Source of the DNA: Trueperaceae bacterium
Lineage (GTDB): Bacteria; Deinococcota; Deinococci; Deinococcales; Trueperaceae
DNA length: 37,507 bases
Assembly: GCA_007695125.1 (NCBI GenBank)
Contig: REEJ01000160.1
Span: forward strand, 1 to 37,507
Reading direction: 5' to 3'
Shown: positions 7,856 to 16,508 of the stretch, piece after piece
Numbering within the stretch: position 1 is the stretch's first letter
Layout of the letters: the number at the start of each line of letters is the position of its first letter
Made by a program: the position numbers and the translations under genes
Notes under the pieces: generated by a model
What the model was told of the DNA's origin: nothing
What the model saw: the letters and a program-made list of their open reading frames with translations, nothing else
The model's database searches: none

Positions 7856-8302
7856 TCAGCTGTTCTTGATCTCGATCTTGCGGACCTTCGCCTCGGCGAC
7901 CTTGGCCATGCGCAGCGTCAGCATCCCATCGTGGACGCTGGCCTGAACGCCGTCCACGTCGACGTTGGCCGGCAGGCGGACGGTTCGGGTGAGGGCGCCT
8001 CGCGGGATCGCCTGGAGCCAGTAACGACGCTGCTCGTCCTCCGGGATGGCCGGGAGGCTGGCGCGGATGGTGAGCTGGCGCCCCTCGACGCTGATGTCGA
8101 GGTCGTCGGCCCTGACGCCCGGCACGGCGAGTTCGATGACGAGTTCGTCGTCGTTCTCGAACAGGTCCATCGGGTAGTTGGCGTCGTCGCGGTTGCCGAC
8201 GCTGCCGCCGAGGTCTTGGAAGAGCCGGTCGATGGCGCTGAACGGATCGTCGCCGAGCGTCCAACGGGCCGGCGCGCTGCGGGTGTTACGAACGAGTGTC
8301 AT
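7856..8302 (-). CDS. Hsp20/alpha-crystallin small heat-shock protein
   Basis: This 148-residue ATP-independent holdase binds unfolding proteins. The alpha-crystallin domain spans about residues 45-140, with the hallmarks VIELAVPGVRADDLDISVEG, the ALTRTVRLP beta strand and GMLTLRMAK. The A-x-x-x-n-G-v-L signature appears as ASVHDGMLTL. The C-terminal I-x-I oligomerisation motif is present as IEI (KIEIKNS). AGGAGG lies a few bases before the ATG at 8302. A good promoter with an overlapping palindrome lies about 70-105 bases upstream, suggesting heat-shock repressor control. Confidence 0.95.
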   Translation of the reverse strand: MTLVRNTRSAPARWTLGDDPFSAIDRLFQDLGGSVGNRDDANYPMDLFENDDELVIELAVPGVRADDLDISVEGRQLTIRASLPAIPEDEQRRYWLQAIPRGALTRTVRLPANVDVDGVQASVHDGMLTLRMAKVAEAKVRKIEIKNS

Positions 8303-8370
8303 GGTTACCTCCTCTGGCTGACGTGTCCGGCAGGAGCGCGCCTCGGCGATCGTCGAGGCGCTACCCCCTC

Positions 8371-8408
8371 CGCACTCAGAATATAAAACCTGAGCGTGAG
8401 TGCGTCAA
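8371..8408 (-). promoter_or_regulatory. hsp20 promoter with overlapping palindromic operator
   Basis: On the minus strand, TTGACG (8408-8403) and TATATT (8385-8380) are 17 bases apart, a near-consensus sigma-70 promoter and an AT-rich island in GC-rich DNA. Two nested inverted repeats cover it: CGCACTCA (8371-8378) with TGAGTGCG (8397-8404), and CTCAG (8375-8379) with CTGAG (8390-8394). This looks like a repressor operator for heat-shock control. The sequence is not an obvious HrcA CIRCE element, and the resemblance to HspR (HAIR) sites is only partial. Confidence 0.75.
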
Positions 8409-8494
8409 GTCTCATGCGTGCTGCTACCACCACGGTACCCACTCCGACAACGGCTCCATGACGACCGGCACCCGTGCGCGCCGTCGTGGCCGCC

Positions 8495-8500
8495 TATACT
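8495..8500 (+). promoter_or_regulatory. -10 box (TATACT) of histidine kinase gene
   Basis: TATACT lies 7 bases before the ATG at 8508 with no Shine-Dalgarno sequence, fitting leaderless expression of the two-component operon. Confidence 0.5.
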
Positions 8501-8507
8501 CGAGGCG

Positions 8508-9683
8508 ATGGACGGTCCCGATCCCCTCGCCAGCAGCACCCGCCGGAGCGAGTACCTCGCCGTCGTCGCCGGTGCGGCGACCGTCATCGCGGTCGCGCTC
8601 GCCTCGGGGCTGATCATCGGCCGCATGGCTGCCGACGGCAAGGCGGGACCGCGCGAGGCGGTTCACCTCGGTGCGCTCCTCGCGTTCTCGGCGGCATTCT
8701 TCCCTGTCGCCGGGCCCTGGGTCGGCGAGAAGCTCGACCGGGCAGCCCCCTGGCTCCTCATCGTCTCCACCCTGGCCGCGGCGACCGCCGTCGCATCGCT
8801 GCCCCAGTTCGGCCTCGCGCCCGTCCTCTTCATCCTCACCGCCGCGATGGCGGCGCACGTCGTCGGCACCCGCTGGGCCTACGCGCTGATCGCCGTCCAG
8901 ACGCTCGTCGTGCTGCTCAGCACGCTGCGCGTCAGCGACGACGTCCTCGCGGCCGCCGTGCCTGCGATCGCGTACGGCGGCTTCCAGGTGTTCGCCCTGA
9001 CGACGACCGTGGCGCTGCTCACCGAACGCCAGCTGCGCCAGTCCCTCGCCCTGGCCAACGCCGAGCTGCGCGGCGCCCGTGCGCTGCTCGAGGCGACGTC
9101 GCGCCAGGGGGAGCGCCTGCGGATCGCCCGCGACCTGCACGACCTCATCGGACACCACCTCACCGCTCTCGCCCTGCACCTCGAGGTCGCCGGTCACGTG
9201 GCCGACGGCCGAGCCAAGCTGCCGGTCGAACGCTCCCGCGCCATCGCAAGGCTCTTGCTCGCCGACGTTCGCGGCGTGGTCGGCGACCTGCGGGCCCACG
9301 AGATCGACGTCGTCGCCCTGCTGCGCGAGATGGTCGCCGACCTGCCGCGGCCGCACGTCCACGTCGACGTGCCAGAGACGCTCGAGGTCGTCGACGACGA
9401 GCGCGCCCAGACCGTCTTGCGGTTGGTGCAGGAGGCGCTGACGAACGCCCTGCGACACGGCGAGGCCGAGCGCGTCTGGATATCGCTGCGCCACGACGGC
9501 GACGCGCTCACCGTCGAAGTCCGCGACGACGGCCGCGGCGCCCGACACATCGAGGACGGGAACGGACTGCGCGGCATGCGCGAACGCCTCGCGGCGGTCG
9601 CCGGCCACCTCGACCTCGTCAGCGCACCGGGTCAGGGGTTCACCGTGCGCGCCCGCGTGCCGCTCCGGGGGGCCGACGCGTGA
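8508..9683 (+). CDS. NarL/DesK-type sensor histidine kinase
   Basis: This membrane histidine kinase has 391 residues. The N-terminal half holds about six transmembrane helices (residues roughly 17-180) with little extracellular loop, suggesting membrane or intramembrane sensing. A short coiled linker follows, then HisKA_3 with the phospho-acceptor His211 in RIARDLHDLIGHHLTAL. The ATPase domain shows the N-box EALTNALRHG, the G1 box VEVRDDGRG and GLRGMRERLAAVAGHL. The frame is open upstream to 8400, but the ATG at 8508 follows a TATACT box and gives a complete first helix. It overlaps the response regulator by 4 bases (GTGA), so the two form a pair. The stimulus is unknown. Confidence 0.92.
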   Translation: MDGPDPLASSTRRSEYLAVVAGAATVIAVALASGLIIGRMAADGKAGPREAVHLGALLAFSAAFFPVAGPWVGEKLDRAAPWLLIVSTLAAATAVASLPQFGLAPVLFILTAAMAAHVVGTRWAYALIAVQTLVVLLSTLRVSDDVLAAAVPAIAYGGFQVFALTTTVALLTERQLRQSLALANAELRGARALLEATSRQGERLRIARDLHDLIGHHLTALALHLEVAGHVADGRAKLPVERSRAIARLLLADVRGVVGDLRAHEIDVVALLREMVADLPRPHVHVDVPETLEVVDDERAQTVLRLVQEALTNALRHGEAERVWISLRHDGDALTVEVRDDGRGARHIEDGNGLRGMRERLAAVAGHLDLVSAPGQGFTVRARVPLRGADA

Positions 9684-10321
9684 CCCGGGTGCTGATCGTC
9701 GACGATCAGACGCTCGTGCGGCAGGGGATCCGGAGCCTGCTCGAGCTCGCAGACGGCATCGACGTGGTGGGCGAGGCGGCCGACGGCGTCGAGGCCCTCG
9801 AGCGCATCGAAACGCTCGCCCCGGACGTCGTGCTGCTCGACCTGCGCATGCCACGTCTGGACGGCATCGGCGTGCTCGAGGCGCTGCGCACGCGAGCCCA
9901 CGCGCCGCCCTGCCTGATCCTGACCACCTTCGACGACGACGCCGCCGTGCTGACGGGCCTGCGCGCGGGCGCGAGGGGCTACCTGCTCAAGGACGTCTCG
10001 CTCGACCACCTCACCGAGGCGATCGCGGCGCTCGCCGAGGGACGCACCATGATCACGCCCGCGCTCACCGAACGCGTGATGCGCGGCCTCCGCGGCCTCG
10101 GCACCGACACCGGCGGCTTCGCGGAGCCCGAGGCACTCACGGAGCGCGAGACCGAGATCCTGCGCCTGATGGCCGGCGGCTACAGCAACAAGGAGATCGC
10201 CAACGCCCTCGACGTGGCCGAGGGGACCGTCAAGAACCACGTCTCGAGCGTGTTGTCGAAGCTCGGCGTGCGCGATCGGACCCGAGCCGTGCTGAAAGCG
10301 GTCGACCTCGGTCTGCTCTGA
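9680..10321 (+). CDS. NarL/FixJ-family response regulator
   Basis: This 213-residue DNA-binding regulator is phosphorylated by the adjacent kinase. The receiver domain spans residues 1-120 with the acidic pair in LIVDD, phospho-Asp54 in VVLLDLRMP, Thr in ILTTFDDD and Lys in YLLKD. The LuxR-type helix-turn-helix spans about residues 148-205 (LTERETEILRLMAGGYSNKE, followed by EGTVKNHVSSVLSKLGV). The start is the GTG at 9680 overlapping the kinase stop. The pair resembles DesKR/LiaSR systems controlling membrane or envelope stress genes, but no target is evident here. Confidence 0.94.
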   Translation: MTRVLIVDDQTLVRQGIRSLLELADGIDVVGEAADGVEALERIETLAPDVVLLDLRMPRLDGIGVLEALRTRAHAPPCLILTTFDDDAAVLTGLRAGARGYLLKDVSLDHLTEAIAALAEGRTMITPALTERVMRGLRGLGTDTGGFAEPEALTERETEILRLMAGGYSNKEIANALDVAEGTVKNHVSSVLSKLGVRDRTRAVLKAVDLGLL

Positions 10322-10350
10322 ACGCCGTGCATGCGCGCCGCAGGCGGGGC

Positions 10351-10377
10351 GCCACGGGCGGGGTGCCACGGGCGGGG
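10351..10377. repeat. 13-base tandem direct repeat in convergent intergenic gap
   Basis: GCCACGGGCGGGG occurs at 10351-10363 and again at 10365-10377, separated by one T. It lies in the 70-base gap between the response regulator and the convergent LOG gene. Probably a local duplication. Confidence 0.6.
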
Positions 10378-10391
10378 CGCGCCGCGCTCCG

Positions 10392-11084
10392 TCAGCGCGG
10401 CATCTCGAAGCCGGCGCGGCTCGACGACTGATAGTAGGCGTCGATGGCACGGCTGATCTCGTCGACGTCGTCGACCACCTTGAACAGGTGGAGGTCGTGC
10501 TCCGAGACCGTGCCGTGCCGAACGAGCGTGCCCTGCAACCACTGCACCAGGCCGCGCCAGTACTCCACGCCCACCAGGAAGATCGGGAACGGCGTGACCT
10601 TCTTGGTCTGCACGAGCGTCAGCGCCTCGAACAGCTCGTCGATCGTCCCGAAGCCGCCGGGGAACACGACGAACGCGGTCGAGTACTTCACCAGCATCAC
10701 CTTGCGGATGAAGAAGTAGCGGAACTTCAACTCGTGGGTCTGGTACGGGTTCGGGTCCTGTTCGTGGGGGAGGTCGACGTTCAGGCCGATCGAGCGACCG
10801 CCCGCCTCGAACGCCCCCTTGTTGCCCGCCTCCATGATGCCCGGGCCGCCGCCGGTGATCACGGCGTAGCCCTGCCTGGCGAGGCTGGCCGCGAGGCGCT
10901 CGGCCTTCGCGTTGTACGGGTCGTCGCCCTTGAGGCGCGCGGAGCCGAAGATCGTCACGGCCTTGTCGACGTCGGCCATCTCCTCGAACCCCTGAGCGAA
11001 CTCGCCCAAGATCCGAAACATGCGCCAGCTGTCCTCCGCCAGCGCCTCGATCACGTACTGGCGGTCGTTCTCCTCAGGATTCAT
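10392..11084 (-). CDS. LOG family nucleotide phosphoribohydrolase-like protein (TIGR00730)
   Basis: This 230-residue Rossmann-like protein was long misnamed lysine decarboxylase. Characterised members remove ribose-phosphate from cytokinin nucleotides or cleave purine monophosphates. The two family motifs are present: GGGPGIMEAGNKGAFEAGG near residue 78 and PGGFGTIDELFE near residue 142. An N-terminal extension carries FGSARL. The start overlaps the HAD gene by 4 bases (ATGA), making it the third gene of the mutS2-HAD-LOG operon. A TAGCAT box lies 6 bases before the ATG, so it may also have an internal leaderless promoter. The physiological substrate is not known. Confidence 0.9.
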   Translation of the reverse strand: MNPEENDRQYVIEALAEDSWRMFRILGEFAQGFEEMADVDKAVTIFGSARLKGDDPYNAKAERLAASLARQGYAVITGGGPGIMEAGNKGAFEAGGRSIGLNVDLPHEQDPNPYQTHELKFRYFFIRKVMLVKYSTAFVVFPGGFGTIDELFEALTLVQTKKVTPFPIFLVGVEYWRGLVQWLQGTLVRHGTVSEHDLHLFKVVDDVDEISRAIDAYYQSSSRAGFEMPR

Positions 11085-11746
11085 CTGCGGATGCTACCGC
11101 GTCGGCGCCCCGCGCTCGGTTCCAGCTCGCCCAGCAGGCCCGCGAGGTCGTCGGCCACCACGTCGGCGCCCGCTGCCCGCAGTCGCTCGGCGTCGTGGGT
11201 CCCCCACGTGACCGCGAACGTGCGTAGTCCCGCAGCCTTGCCGGCGCCCACGTCGTGCGTCGTGTCGCCGACCATCCAGCGCCCGTCGCCCGCGACGGCC
11301 TGCAGCGCCCGCAACACCACGTCCGGCGCCGGCTTGTGGGGAAAGCCGTCGGTGCCCTGGACGTGGTCGATCGCCTGAGCGAGCCCCATCGCGTGCACGA
11401 AGCGCGTGGCCATGTCGCTGCGCTTCGTGGTGGCCACCGCGATGGCGTAGCCACGCTCACGCAGTTCGGCCAGGAGCTCGGGCACGCCCGGGTACGGCCG
11501 CGACTGGTCGGCGAAGTGCTCCGGGTAATGGCGCCGGTAGGCCGCCGCCAACGCCGAGACGGCCTCGCGCGGCGCGAACCGCTCGTACATGGTCTCCAGT
11601 GGCAGCCCGACCTCGGAGCGCACCTGGGCCGCCGACGGCGGCGTGATCCCGAGCTCCCCGAAGGCGTGCCGGAAGCTCGCGACGATGTCGGGGAGCGAAT
11701 CGACCAGGGTGCCGTCGAGATCGAACACGATGGCGGGACGGCTCAT
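11081..11746 (-). CDS. HAD-superfamily phosphatase, phosphoglycolate phosphatase-like
   Basis: This 221-residue cytosolic phosphatase carries HAD motif I as FDLDGTLVDS (nucleophile Asp and general-acid Asp), motif II in VATTKRS, the Lys of motif III in GFPHKPAPD, and motif IV as WMVGDTTHDVGAGKAAG. A helical cap inserted after motif I places it in the Gph/PGMB group. The substrate may be 2-phosphoglycolate produced during repair of 3'-phosphoglycolate DNA ends. That would suit its position after mutS2, but other sugar phosphates are equally possible. It is joined by ATGA overlaps to mutS2 upstream and the LOG gene downstream. Confidence 0.9.
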   Translation of the reverse strand: MSRPAIVFDLDGTLVDSLPDIVASFRHAFGELGITPPSAAQVRSEVGLPLETMYERFAPREAVSALAAAYRRHYPEHFADQSRPYPGVPELLAELRERGYAIAVATTKRSDMATRFVHAMGLAQAIDHVQGTDGFPHKPAPDVVLRALQAVAGDGRWMVGDTTHDVGAGKAAGLRTFAVTWGTHDAERLRAAGADVVADDLAGLLGELEPSAGRRRGSIRR

Positions 11747-14106
11747 TCGCGCAGGTAGGCCACGGTCACGCCGTGGCCACCCTCGTACGGGACTGCATCT
11801 TCGAACTTGCTCACCAATCGCTCCTCTCGCAGGTACTGGCGCACCGCGTCGCGGAGCACGCCCGTCCCCTTGCCGTGCAAGATCCGAACCGACTCGACCT
11901 GCAACGCGTGGGCCTCGCTCACGAAGTCACGGATCGCCTCGAGCGCGCCCTCGACCCGCTCACCCCTGACGTTGAGCTCGCGCTCGAAGCCGGCAGCGGC
12001 CGGTGTCGCGAGGCCGGGGCCACCCGAACGGCCGGGCGCGCGCGCCTTGGGCTCCTTGGGTGCCACCGGGGCGACGTCGCGCCGCGGCACCTCCACCTTG
12101 AGCAGGCCGAGCCGCACCACCAGGGTGTCGCCACGGATCTCGACGATCGGCCCCTCCGCCTCGTACGAGGCGACCCGCACGACCTGTCCCGGGCGGAGCG
12201 GATCGGTCTTGACGGGACGCTGCTCACGCGCTTCGCCGCCCCCCTGCGCAGCCTTCTGGCGCGTCTCGCGCCGCAGGGCCTGGATCGCCTCGAGCGCCTT
12301 GCCGCGCTGCTCCGGCTGCTCGCGCGCCGTCCGACGCAGCTGCGTGGCGCGCTGCAACGTGTCGTGCAGGAGCGCGTCCGCCTTCTCGCCGGCCTGCGCC
12401 AACAGCTCGGACTCGCGCTCGCGCAGGCGTTCGATCTGCGTGCGCAGCAGCTCGGCCTCGGCACGCGCCTGGTCGCTGCTGCTGCGAGCGGCGTCGAGTT
12501 CGCGCTGCAGTGCGTCGCGCTGCCCCTCGAGCGTCTCGAGCAAACGCTCGAGACGCGCCCCCTCCGGCCCGAGCAGCGCCTCGGCGCGCTGGAGCAACGG
12601 CTCTTCCAGCCCGATCCGGCGCGCGATGGCGAGCGCGTAGGAGCGCCCCGGCTGCCCGATCGTGAGCTCGAAGGTCGGCTCCAGCGCCTCGACGTCGAAC
12701 CGCATCGCGGCGTTGCGCACGCCCTCGGTGCGTGACGCGAACACCTTGAGCGGCGCCAGGTGCGTGGTCACGAGACCCACCGCCCGGCGCTCCACGAGCA
12801 CCTCGAGGATGGCTTGCGACAGCGCCGCGCCCTCGTCCGGGTCGGTGCCCGAGCCGAGCTCGTCGACCAACACCAACGTGTCGGGATCCGCGACGTCGAC
12901 GATGCGACGCAGGTTCGTGAGGTGGGCGGCATACGTGGAGAGGCTCGCCTCGATGCTCTGCTCGTCGCCGATGTCGGTGAGGAGCGACGCCACGCGCGGG
13001 AGCCGCACGCGCCGCGGCCGACCGTCGGCACGACGCTCGGCGCCGGCCGCGACGAACAGCCCGGCGTGGGCCATCAGCACCGCCAAGCCGAGCGTCTTGA
13101 GCAGCACCGTCTTGCCGCCGGCGTTCGGCCCGGTGACGACCATCAAGCGCTCGTCGCCCCCGGCGCCCCCGAGCAGCACGTCGTTCGGCACGCACGCCTC
13201 GACCAGCGGGTGGCGGGCGTCCGGGAGCGCGACGGGTGCGCCCTCGGCGACGTCGGGCCGCGTCAGGCGCCACTCGCGCGCCAAACGGGCCGACGCGAGG
13301 GCCAAGTCGAGCTCCGCCAACGCTGCCAACGTCGGTTCGAGCCCGGGCTCGAAGGCGACACGTTGACCGAGCGCCAGCAGGATCCGGCGGACCTCGTCGC
13401 GCTCCTCGAACTCGAGCAACACCAGTTCGTTGTTCATCGGCACCACCGGCGCCGGTTCGACGAACACCGTCTGACCCGAGTCGGACGTGTCGACCACGAT
13501 GCCCGGCACCCGCGACTGCGCCGAGGCCTTGATCGGGATCACGTAGCGGTCGCGCCGGAGGGTGACGATCGGATCCTGCACGTGCTCGGAGTGCTGCGCC
13601 AGCAGCTGTGCCAGGCGCTCGCGGATGCGGCCGCGCAGCGGCTGCAGGCGACGCCGGATCTCGCGCAGCTTCGGGGTGGCGTCGTCGCGGACCTCGCCCT
13701 GGGTGTCGAGCTGTTCCCGCACCAGGCGCAACACGCCGTCGAAGCTCGTCATCGCCTCCGCCAACTCGCGCAGGCGCGGGCGGTCGCCCGACGCGATGGC
13801 CCGCCTGACCGTCGCCGCCGCGTCCATCGTGTACGCGATGGAGAGGATCTCGCGGCCGTCGAGCACCCCGCCGTCACGGACGCGCTCGACGAGCGGCCGG
13901 ACGTCCTCGACGCCGCCCAGTGCCAGGTCGTCGCCGAGCAGCACCTCGTCGGTGCGCTCGAACGCGAGCGTACGCGCGGCGTCGTCGAGATCGGGACGCA
14001 CCAGCAGCGCACGCTCGCGCCCGAGCGGTGTCGCGGCACGCTCGGCGAGCGCCGCGATCACGCGGTCGAACGAGAGCTTCTCGAGGGTGGCGGGCAAGAC
14101 CTGCAT
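11743..14106 (-). CDS. mutS2: endonuclease MutS2
   Basis: This 787-residue member of the MutS2 family lacks the mismatch-recognition domain of MutS. It processes branched DNA or collided ribosomes depending on the species. The N-terminal lever region (residues 1-300) is followed by the ABC ATPase with Walker A GPNAGGKT (326-333), the LSTYAAHLTNLR signature region and Walker B LVLVDELGSGTDP. A long charged coiled coil covers about residues 500-620, then a KOW-like barrel. A C-terminal Smr nuclease domain follows (VRGERVEGALEAIRD, and ILHGKGTGVLR with the HGKGTG motif). The ATG is 9 bases after a TATCAT box with no ribosome-binding site. It heads a three-gene operon. Confidence 0.96.
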   Translation of the reverse strand: MQVLPATLEKLSFDRVIAALAERAATPLGRERALLVRPDLDDAARTLAFERTDEVLLGDDLALGGVEDVRPLVERVRDGGVLDGREILSIAYTMDAAATVRRAIASGDRPRLRELAEAMTSFDGVLRLVREQLDTQGEVRDDATPKLREIRRRLQPLRGRIRERLAQLLAQHSEHVQDPIVTLRRDRYVIPIKASAQSRVPGIVVDTSDSGQTVFVEPAPVVPMNNELVLLEFEERDEVRRILLALGQRVAFEPGLEPTLAALAELDLALASARLAREWRLTRPDVAEGAPVALPDARHPLVEACVPNDVLLGGAGGDERLMVVTGPNAGGKTVLLKTLGLAVLMAHAGLFVAAGAERRADGRPRRVRLPRVASLLTDIGDEQSIEASLSTYAAHLTNLRRIVDVADPDTLVLVDELGSGTDPDEGAALSQAILEVLVERRAVGLVTTHLAPLKVFASRTEGVRNAAMRFDVEALEPTFELTIGQPGRSYALAIARRIGLEEPLLQRAEALLGPEGARLERLLETLEGQRDALQRELDAARSSSDQARAEAELLRTQIERLRERESELLAQAGEKADALLHDTLQRATQLRRTAREQPEQRGKALEAIQALRRETRQKAAQGGGEAREQRPVKTDPLRPGQVVRVASYEAEGPIVEIRGDTLVVRLGLLKVEVPRRDVAPVAPKEPKARAPGRSGGPGLATPAAAGFERELNVRGERVEGALEAIRDFVSEAHALQVESVRILHGKGTGVLRDAVRQYLREERLVSKFEDAVPYEGGHGVTVAYLRE

Positions 14107-14115
14107 AGCGCAGCG

Positions 14116-14121
14116 ATGATA
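14116..14121 (-). promoter_or_regulatory. -10 box (TATCAT) of mutS2 operon
   Basis: On the minus strand TATCAT ends 9 bases before the ATG at 14106, with no Shine-Dalgarno sequence in between. It is a leaderless-type promoter. Confidence 0.5.
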
Positions 14122-14176
14122 CGCCCTGAGCGCGCACCGCGGCGTTTCGCGCTCGCGTCGGCAGCGGCGGCGTCGC

Positions 14177-16351
14177 TCAGGTGCTGGTCGCGGCCTCCTG
14201 CCCCGTCTCCGCGCGCACCTGTACGGCCTGGATGGCGGTCAGCGCGATCGTGTAGACGATGTCCTCGACCAACGCGCCGCGCGACAAGTCGTTGACCGGT
14301 CGCCGCAGCCCTTGCAGCATCGGCCCGATCGCCACCACGTTGGCGCTGCGCTGCACGGCCTTGTAGGTGGTGTTGCCGGTGTTGAGGTCCGGGAAGATCA
14401 GCACCGTCGCGCGCCCCGCGACGTCGCTGTCGGGCGCCTTCTGGCGGCCGACGCTCTCGACGGTGGCGGCGTCGTACTGCAAGGGGCCGTCGACCTGGAG
14501 ATCGGGGCGGCGCTCGCGCACCAAGGCGGTGGCTTCACGCACCTTGTCGACGTCGCTCCCGCTGCCCGAGGTGCCGGTGCTGAACGACAGCATCGCGACG
14601 CGCGGCGGGATGCCGAAGGCCGCGGCCGAATCGGCCGTCTGGATGGCGATGTCGGCGAGCGCAGCCGCGTCAGGGTCGGGGTTGATCGCGCAGTCGGCGA
14701 ACGCCAGCACCTGTTCCGGCAGGCACATGAAGAAGACGGAGCTGATGAGACTGGCGTCCGGCTTGGTCTTGATGAACTGCAGCGCCGGGCGCACCGTGTT
14801 CGCGGTGGTGTGGACCGCTCCCGACACCAGGCCGTCGACGTGGCCCGCCTCGAGCATCATGGTGGCGAGCGCGACGTCGTCGAGCAGCTGCTCGCGCGCC
14901 ACCGGCTCGGTCATGCCCTTGTGGCGCCGCAGCTCGACCATGCGCTTGACGTAGCGCTGGCGCAGCCACGGCGTCGGCTCGATGATCTCGAGGGCCGCGG
15001 GCAGCGTCACACCCTGCGCCTCGGCGACGCGTTCGATCTCGGCCTTGCGACCGATCAGAGCGCAGCGCGCGATGCCGCGCTCTTGGCTGATCGCCGCCGC
15101 CCGGACGGTTCGAGGCTCCTCGCCCTCCGGGAGGACGATGCGGGCGTCGGCTTCGCGAGCCGCGGTCACGAGCCGGTGCATGAACGCCGCTGGCGACAGC
15201 CGCGGCTCACGATCGGTGGCGATGCGCTCGCGCAGGTAGGCGACGTCGATCCGCGACGCGACGGCGTCCATGACCGTCTCCATGCGCTCGACGTCGTCGA
15301 TCGGGACCTCGAGGTTCATGGCCGCCGCCCGCACGCTGGTGACGTACGAGTCGGTCTCGGTGCGCAACAGCGGCAGGCCGGTCGCGAACGCGCGCTCGCA
15401 CAGCTTGAGCGTCTCGGCGCCGGGTTCGAGCCCGCCTGTGACGACGATGCCCGCGAGCGGCACGCCGTTGAGGGCCGACAAGCAGGCCGCCACCAGCACG
15501 TCGTCGCGGTCGCCGGGCGCGACCACCAGCGCCTCGGGCCGCAGGCGGTGCGTCATGTTGCGCACCGTGCGGGCGATCATCGCCACGTCGACCACGCGAC
15601 GCGTCTCCCACTCGCCGGCGTGGATCGGTTCGGCGTCCAAGTGATGGGCGACGTCGATCACGCGCGGCGTGACCATCGCAGGGTCCCACGGCACGGCGCC
15701 GATCAGGGCGAAGCCGGTCTCGCCGAACGCCGGCAGGGCGGCAGCGAGGTCGTCGGGGTCGATCACGCGCTCCGGCTGCTTCAGTCGACTACGGGTGCCG
15801 CCGGCGACCTCGGGCGTCGGCTCGTTCAGGCGGTTGACGATCGCTCCGAGCACCTTCGGCGAGCCGACGCCTCCGTACGGTCGAGCGGTTGCCACCAGCC
15901 GCGCCGAGAACGCCTCGAGCGTGCCGCGACCGGGGCTGCCGACCAGGACCACCTCGGCGTCGAGCGCCCGGGCGAGCTCGCCGTTCAGCGCCGCCAGGTT
16001 GGGGTGATCGGCGGTGGCGACCAGCCCTTCGACGATCACGACCTCCGCGCCGTCCGCCACCTCCTGATAGCGCGCGACCGCGTCTTGGAGCACGCGGCCG
16101 GTGTCGCCGGCGTCGAGCAGGTCGGCGACCTCTGCGTACGGGCGCGGCTCGGGTGCGTCGAGGCCCGTGGTCAGCCGCACGAAATGGGTGCTGCGCTCGG
16201 GACCCGCGACATCGCCGGGCTGGCGGATCGGCTTGAGGAAACCGACCCGCAGGCCCTCGCGGTCGAGGGCGCGCACCAGTCCCAGGCAGACCGACGTGAG
16301 GCCGGCCCCCGGACCGCTCGGAACGACGAAGAACGCATGCGTCTGGGCCAT
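14177..16351 (-). CDS. pta: phosphate acetyltransferase, three-domain type
   Basis: This 724-residue enzyme converts acetyl-CoA and phosphate to acetyl phosphate and CoA, the first step of the Pta-AckA acetate pathway. The N-terminal BioD-like P-loop domain (residues about 1-210) starts with HAFFVVPSGPGAGLTSV, in which the P-loop looks degenerate (GPGAGLTS instead of GxGKT). A DRTGG regulatory domain spans about 215-325. The catalytic PTA_PTB domain from about 385 shows IVLPEGEEPRTVRAA, MMLEAGHVDGLVSGAVHTTA and FPDLNTGNTTYKAVQR. The length matches the long enterobacterial form. A TAGCAT box sits 5 bases before the ATG. No ackA is adjacent. Confidence 0.95.
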   Translation of the reverse strand: MAQTHAFFVVPSGPGAGLTSVCLGLVRALDREGLRVGFLKPIRQPGDVAGPERSTHFVRLTTGLDAPEPRPYAEVADLLDAGDTGRVLQDAVARYQEVADGAEVVIVEGLVATADHPNLAALNGELARALDAEVVLVGSPGRGTLEAFSARLVATARPYGGVGSPKVLGAIVNRLNEPTPEVAGGTRSRLKQPERVIDPDDLAAALPAFGETGFALIGAVPWDPAMVTPRVIDVAHHLDAEPIHAGEWETRRVVDVAMIARTVRNMTHRLRPEALVVAPGDRDDVLVAACLSALNGVPLAGIVVTGGLEPGAETLKLCERAFATGLPLLRTETDSYVTSVRAAAMNLEVPIDDVERMETVMDAVASRIDVAYLRERIATDREPRLSPAAFMHRLVTAAREADARIVLPEGEEPRTVRAAAISQERGIARCALIGRKAEIERVAEAQGVTLPAALEIIEPTPWLRQRYVKRMVELRRHKGMTEPVAREQLLDDVALATMMLEAGHVDGLVSGAVHTTANTVRPALQFIKTKPDASLISSVFFMCLPEQVLAFADCAINPDPDAAALADIAIQTADSAAAFGIPPRVAMLSFSTGTSGSGSDVDKVREATALVRERRPDLQVDGPLQYDAATVESVGRQKAPDSDVAGRATVLIFPDLNTGNTTYKAVQRSANVVAIGPMLQGLRRPVNDLSRGALVEDIVYTIALTAIQAVQVRAETGQEAATST

Positions 16352-16356
16352 GGTCC

Positions 16357-16362
16357 ATGCTA
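16357..16362 (-). promoter_or_regulatory. -10 box (TAGCAT) of pta
   Basis: On the minus strand TAGCAT is followed by 5 bases (GGACC) and the ATG at 16351. No Shine-Dalgarno sequence is present; leaderless pattern. Confidence 0.5.
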
Positions 16363-16423
16363 CGGCAGGTCGCCCGGGCCGTGCGTCCCGCGCTTTCGCC
16401 GTGCACCCACGGCTAGGACGCGA

Positions 16424-16429
16424 TACGAT
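16424..16429 (+). promoter_or_regulatory. possible -10 box (TACGAT) of RDD-MFS operon
   Basis: TACGAT lies 79 bases before the ATG at 16509. Unlike most boxes in this window it leaves a real 5' leader, and the gene has a GAGAGGAG ribosome-binding site. No clear -35. Confidence 0.3.
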
Positions 16430-16508
16430 GCCTGCATCGGCCCATCTCGAACCCGTCCCGAGGGGCGTGCGGAGGGCCGCCGCGACGCCGCGAGAGGAGT
16501 CCGCCCAG

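Noticed and set aside
9632-10450. Minus-strand ORF opposite the response regulator (272 codons)
   Set aside because: Antisense shadow of a convincing response regulator in high-GC DNA, with no recognisable motifs or ribosome-binding site.
11773-14295. Plus-strand ORFs opposite mutS2
   Set aside because: Antisense shadows; the MutS2 Walker motifs and Smr domain fix the coding strand.
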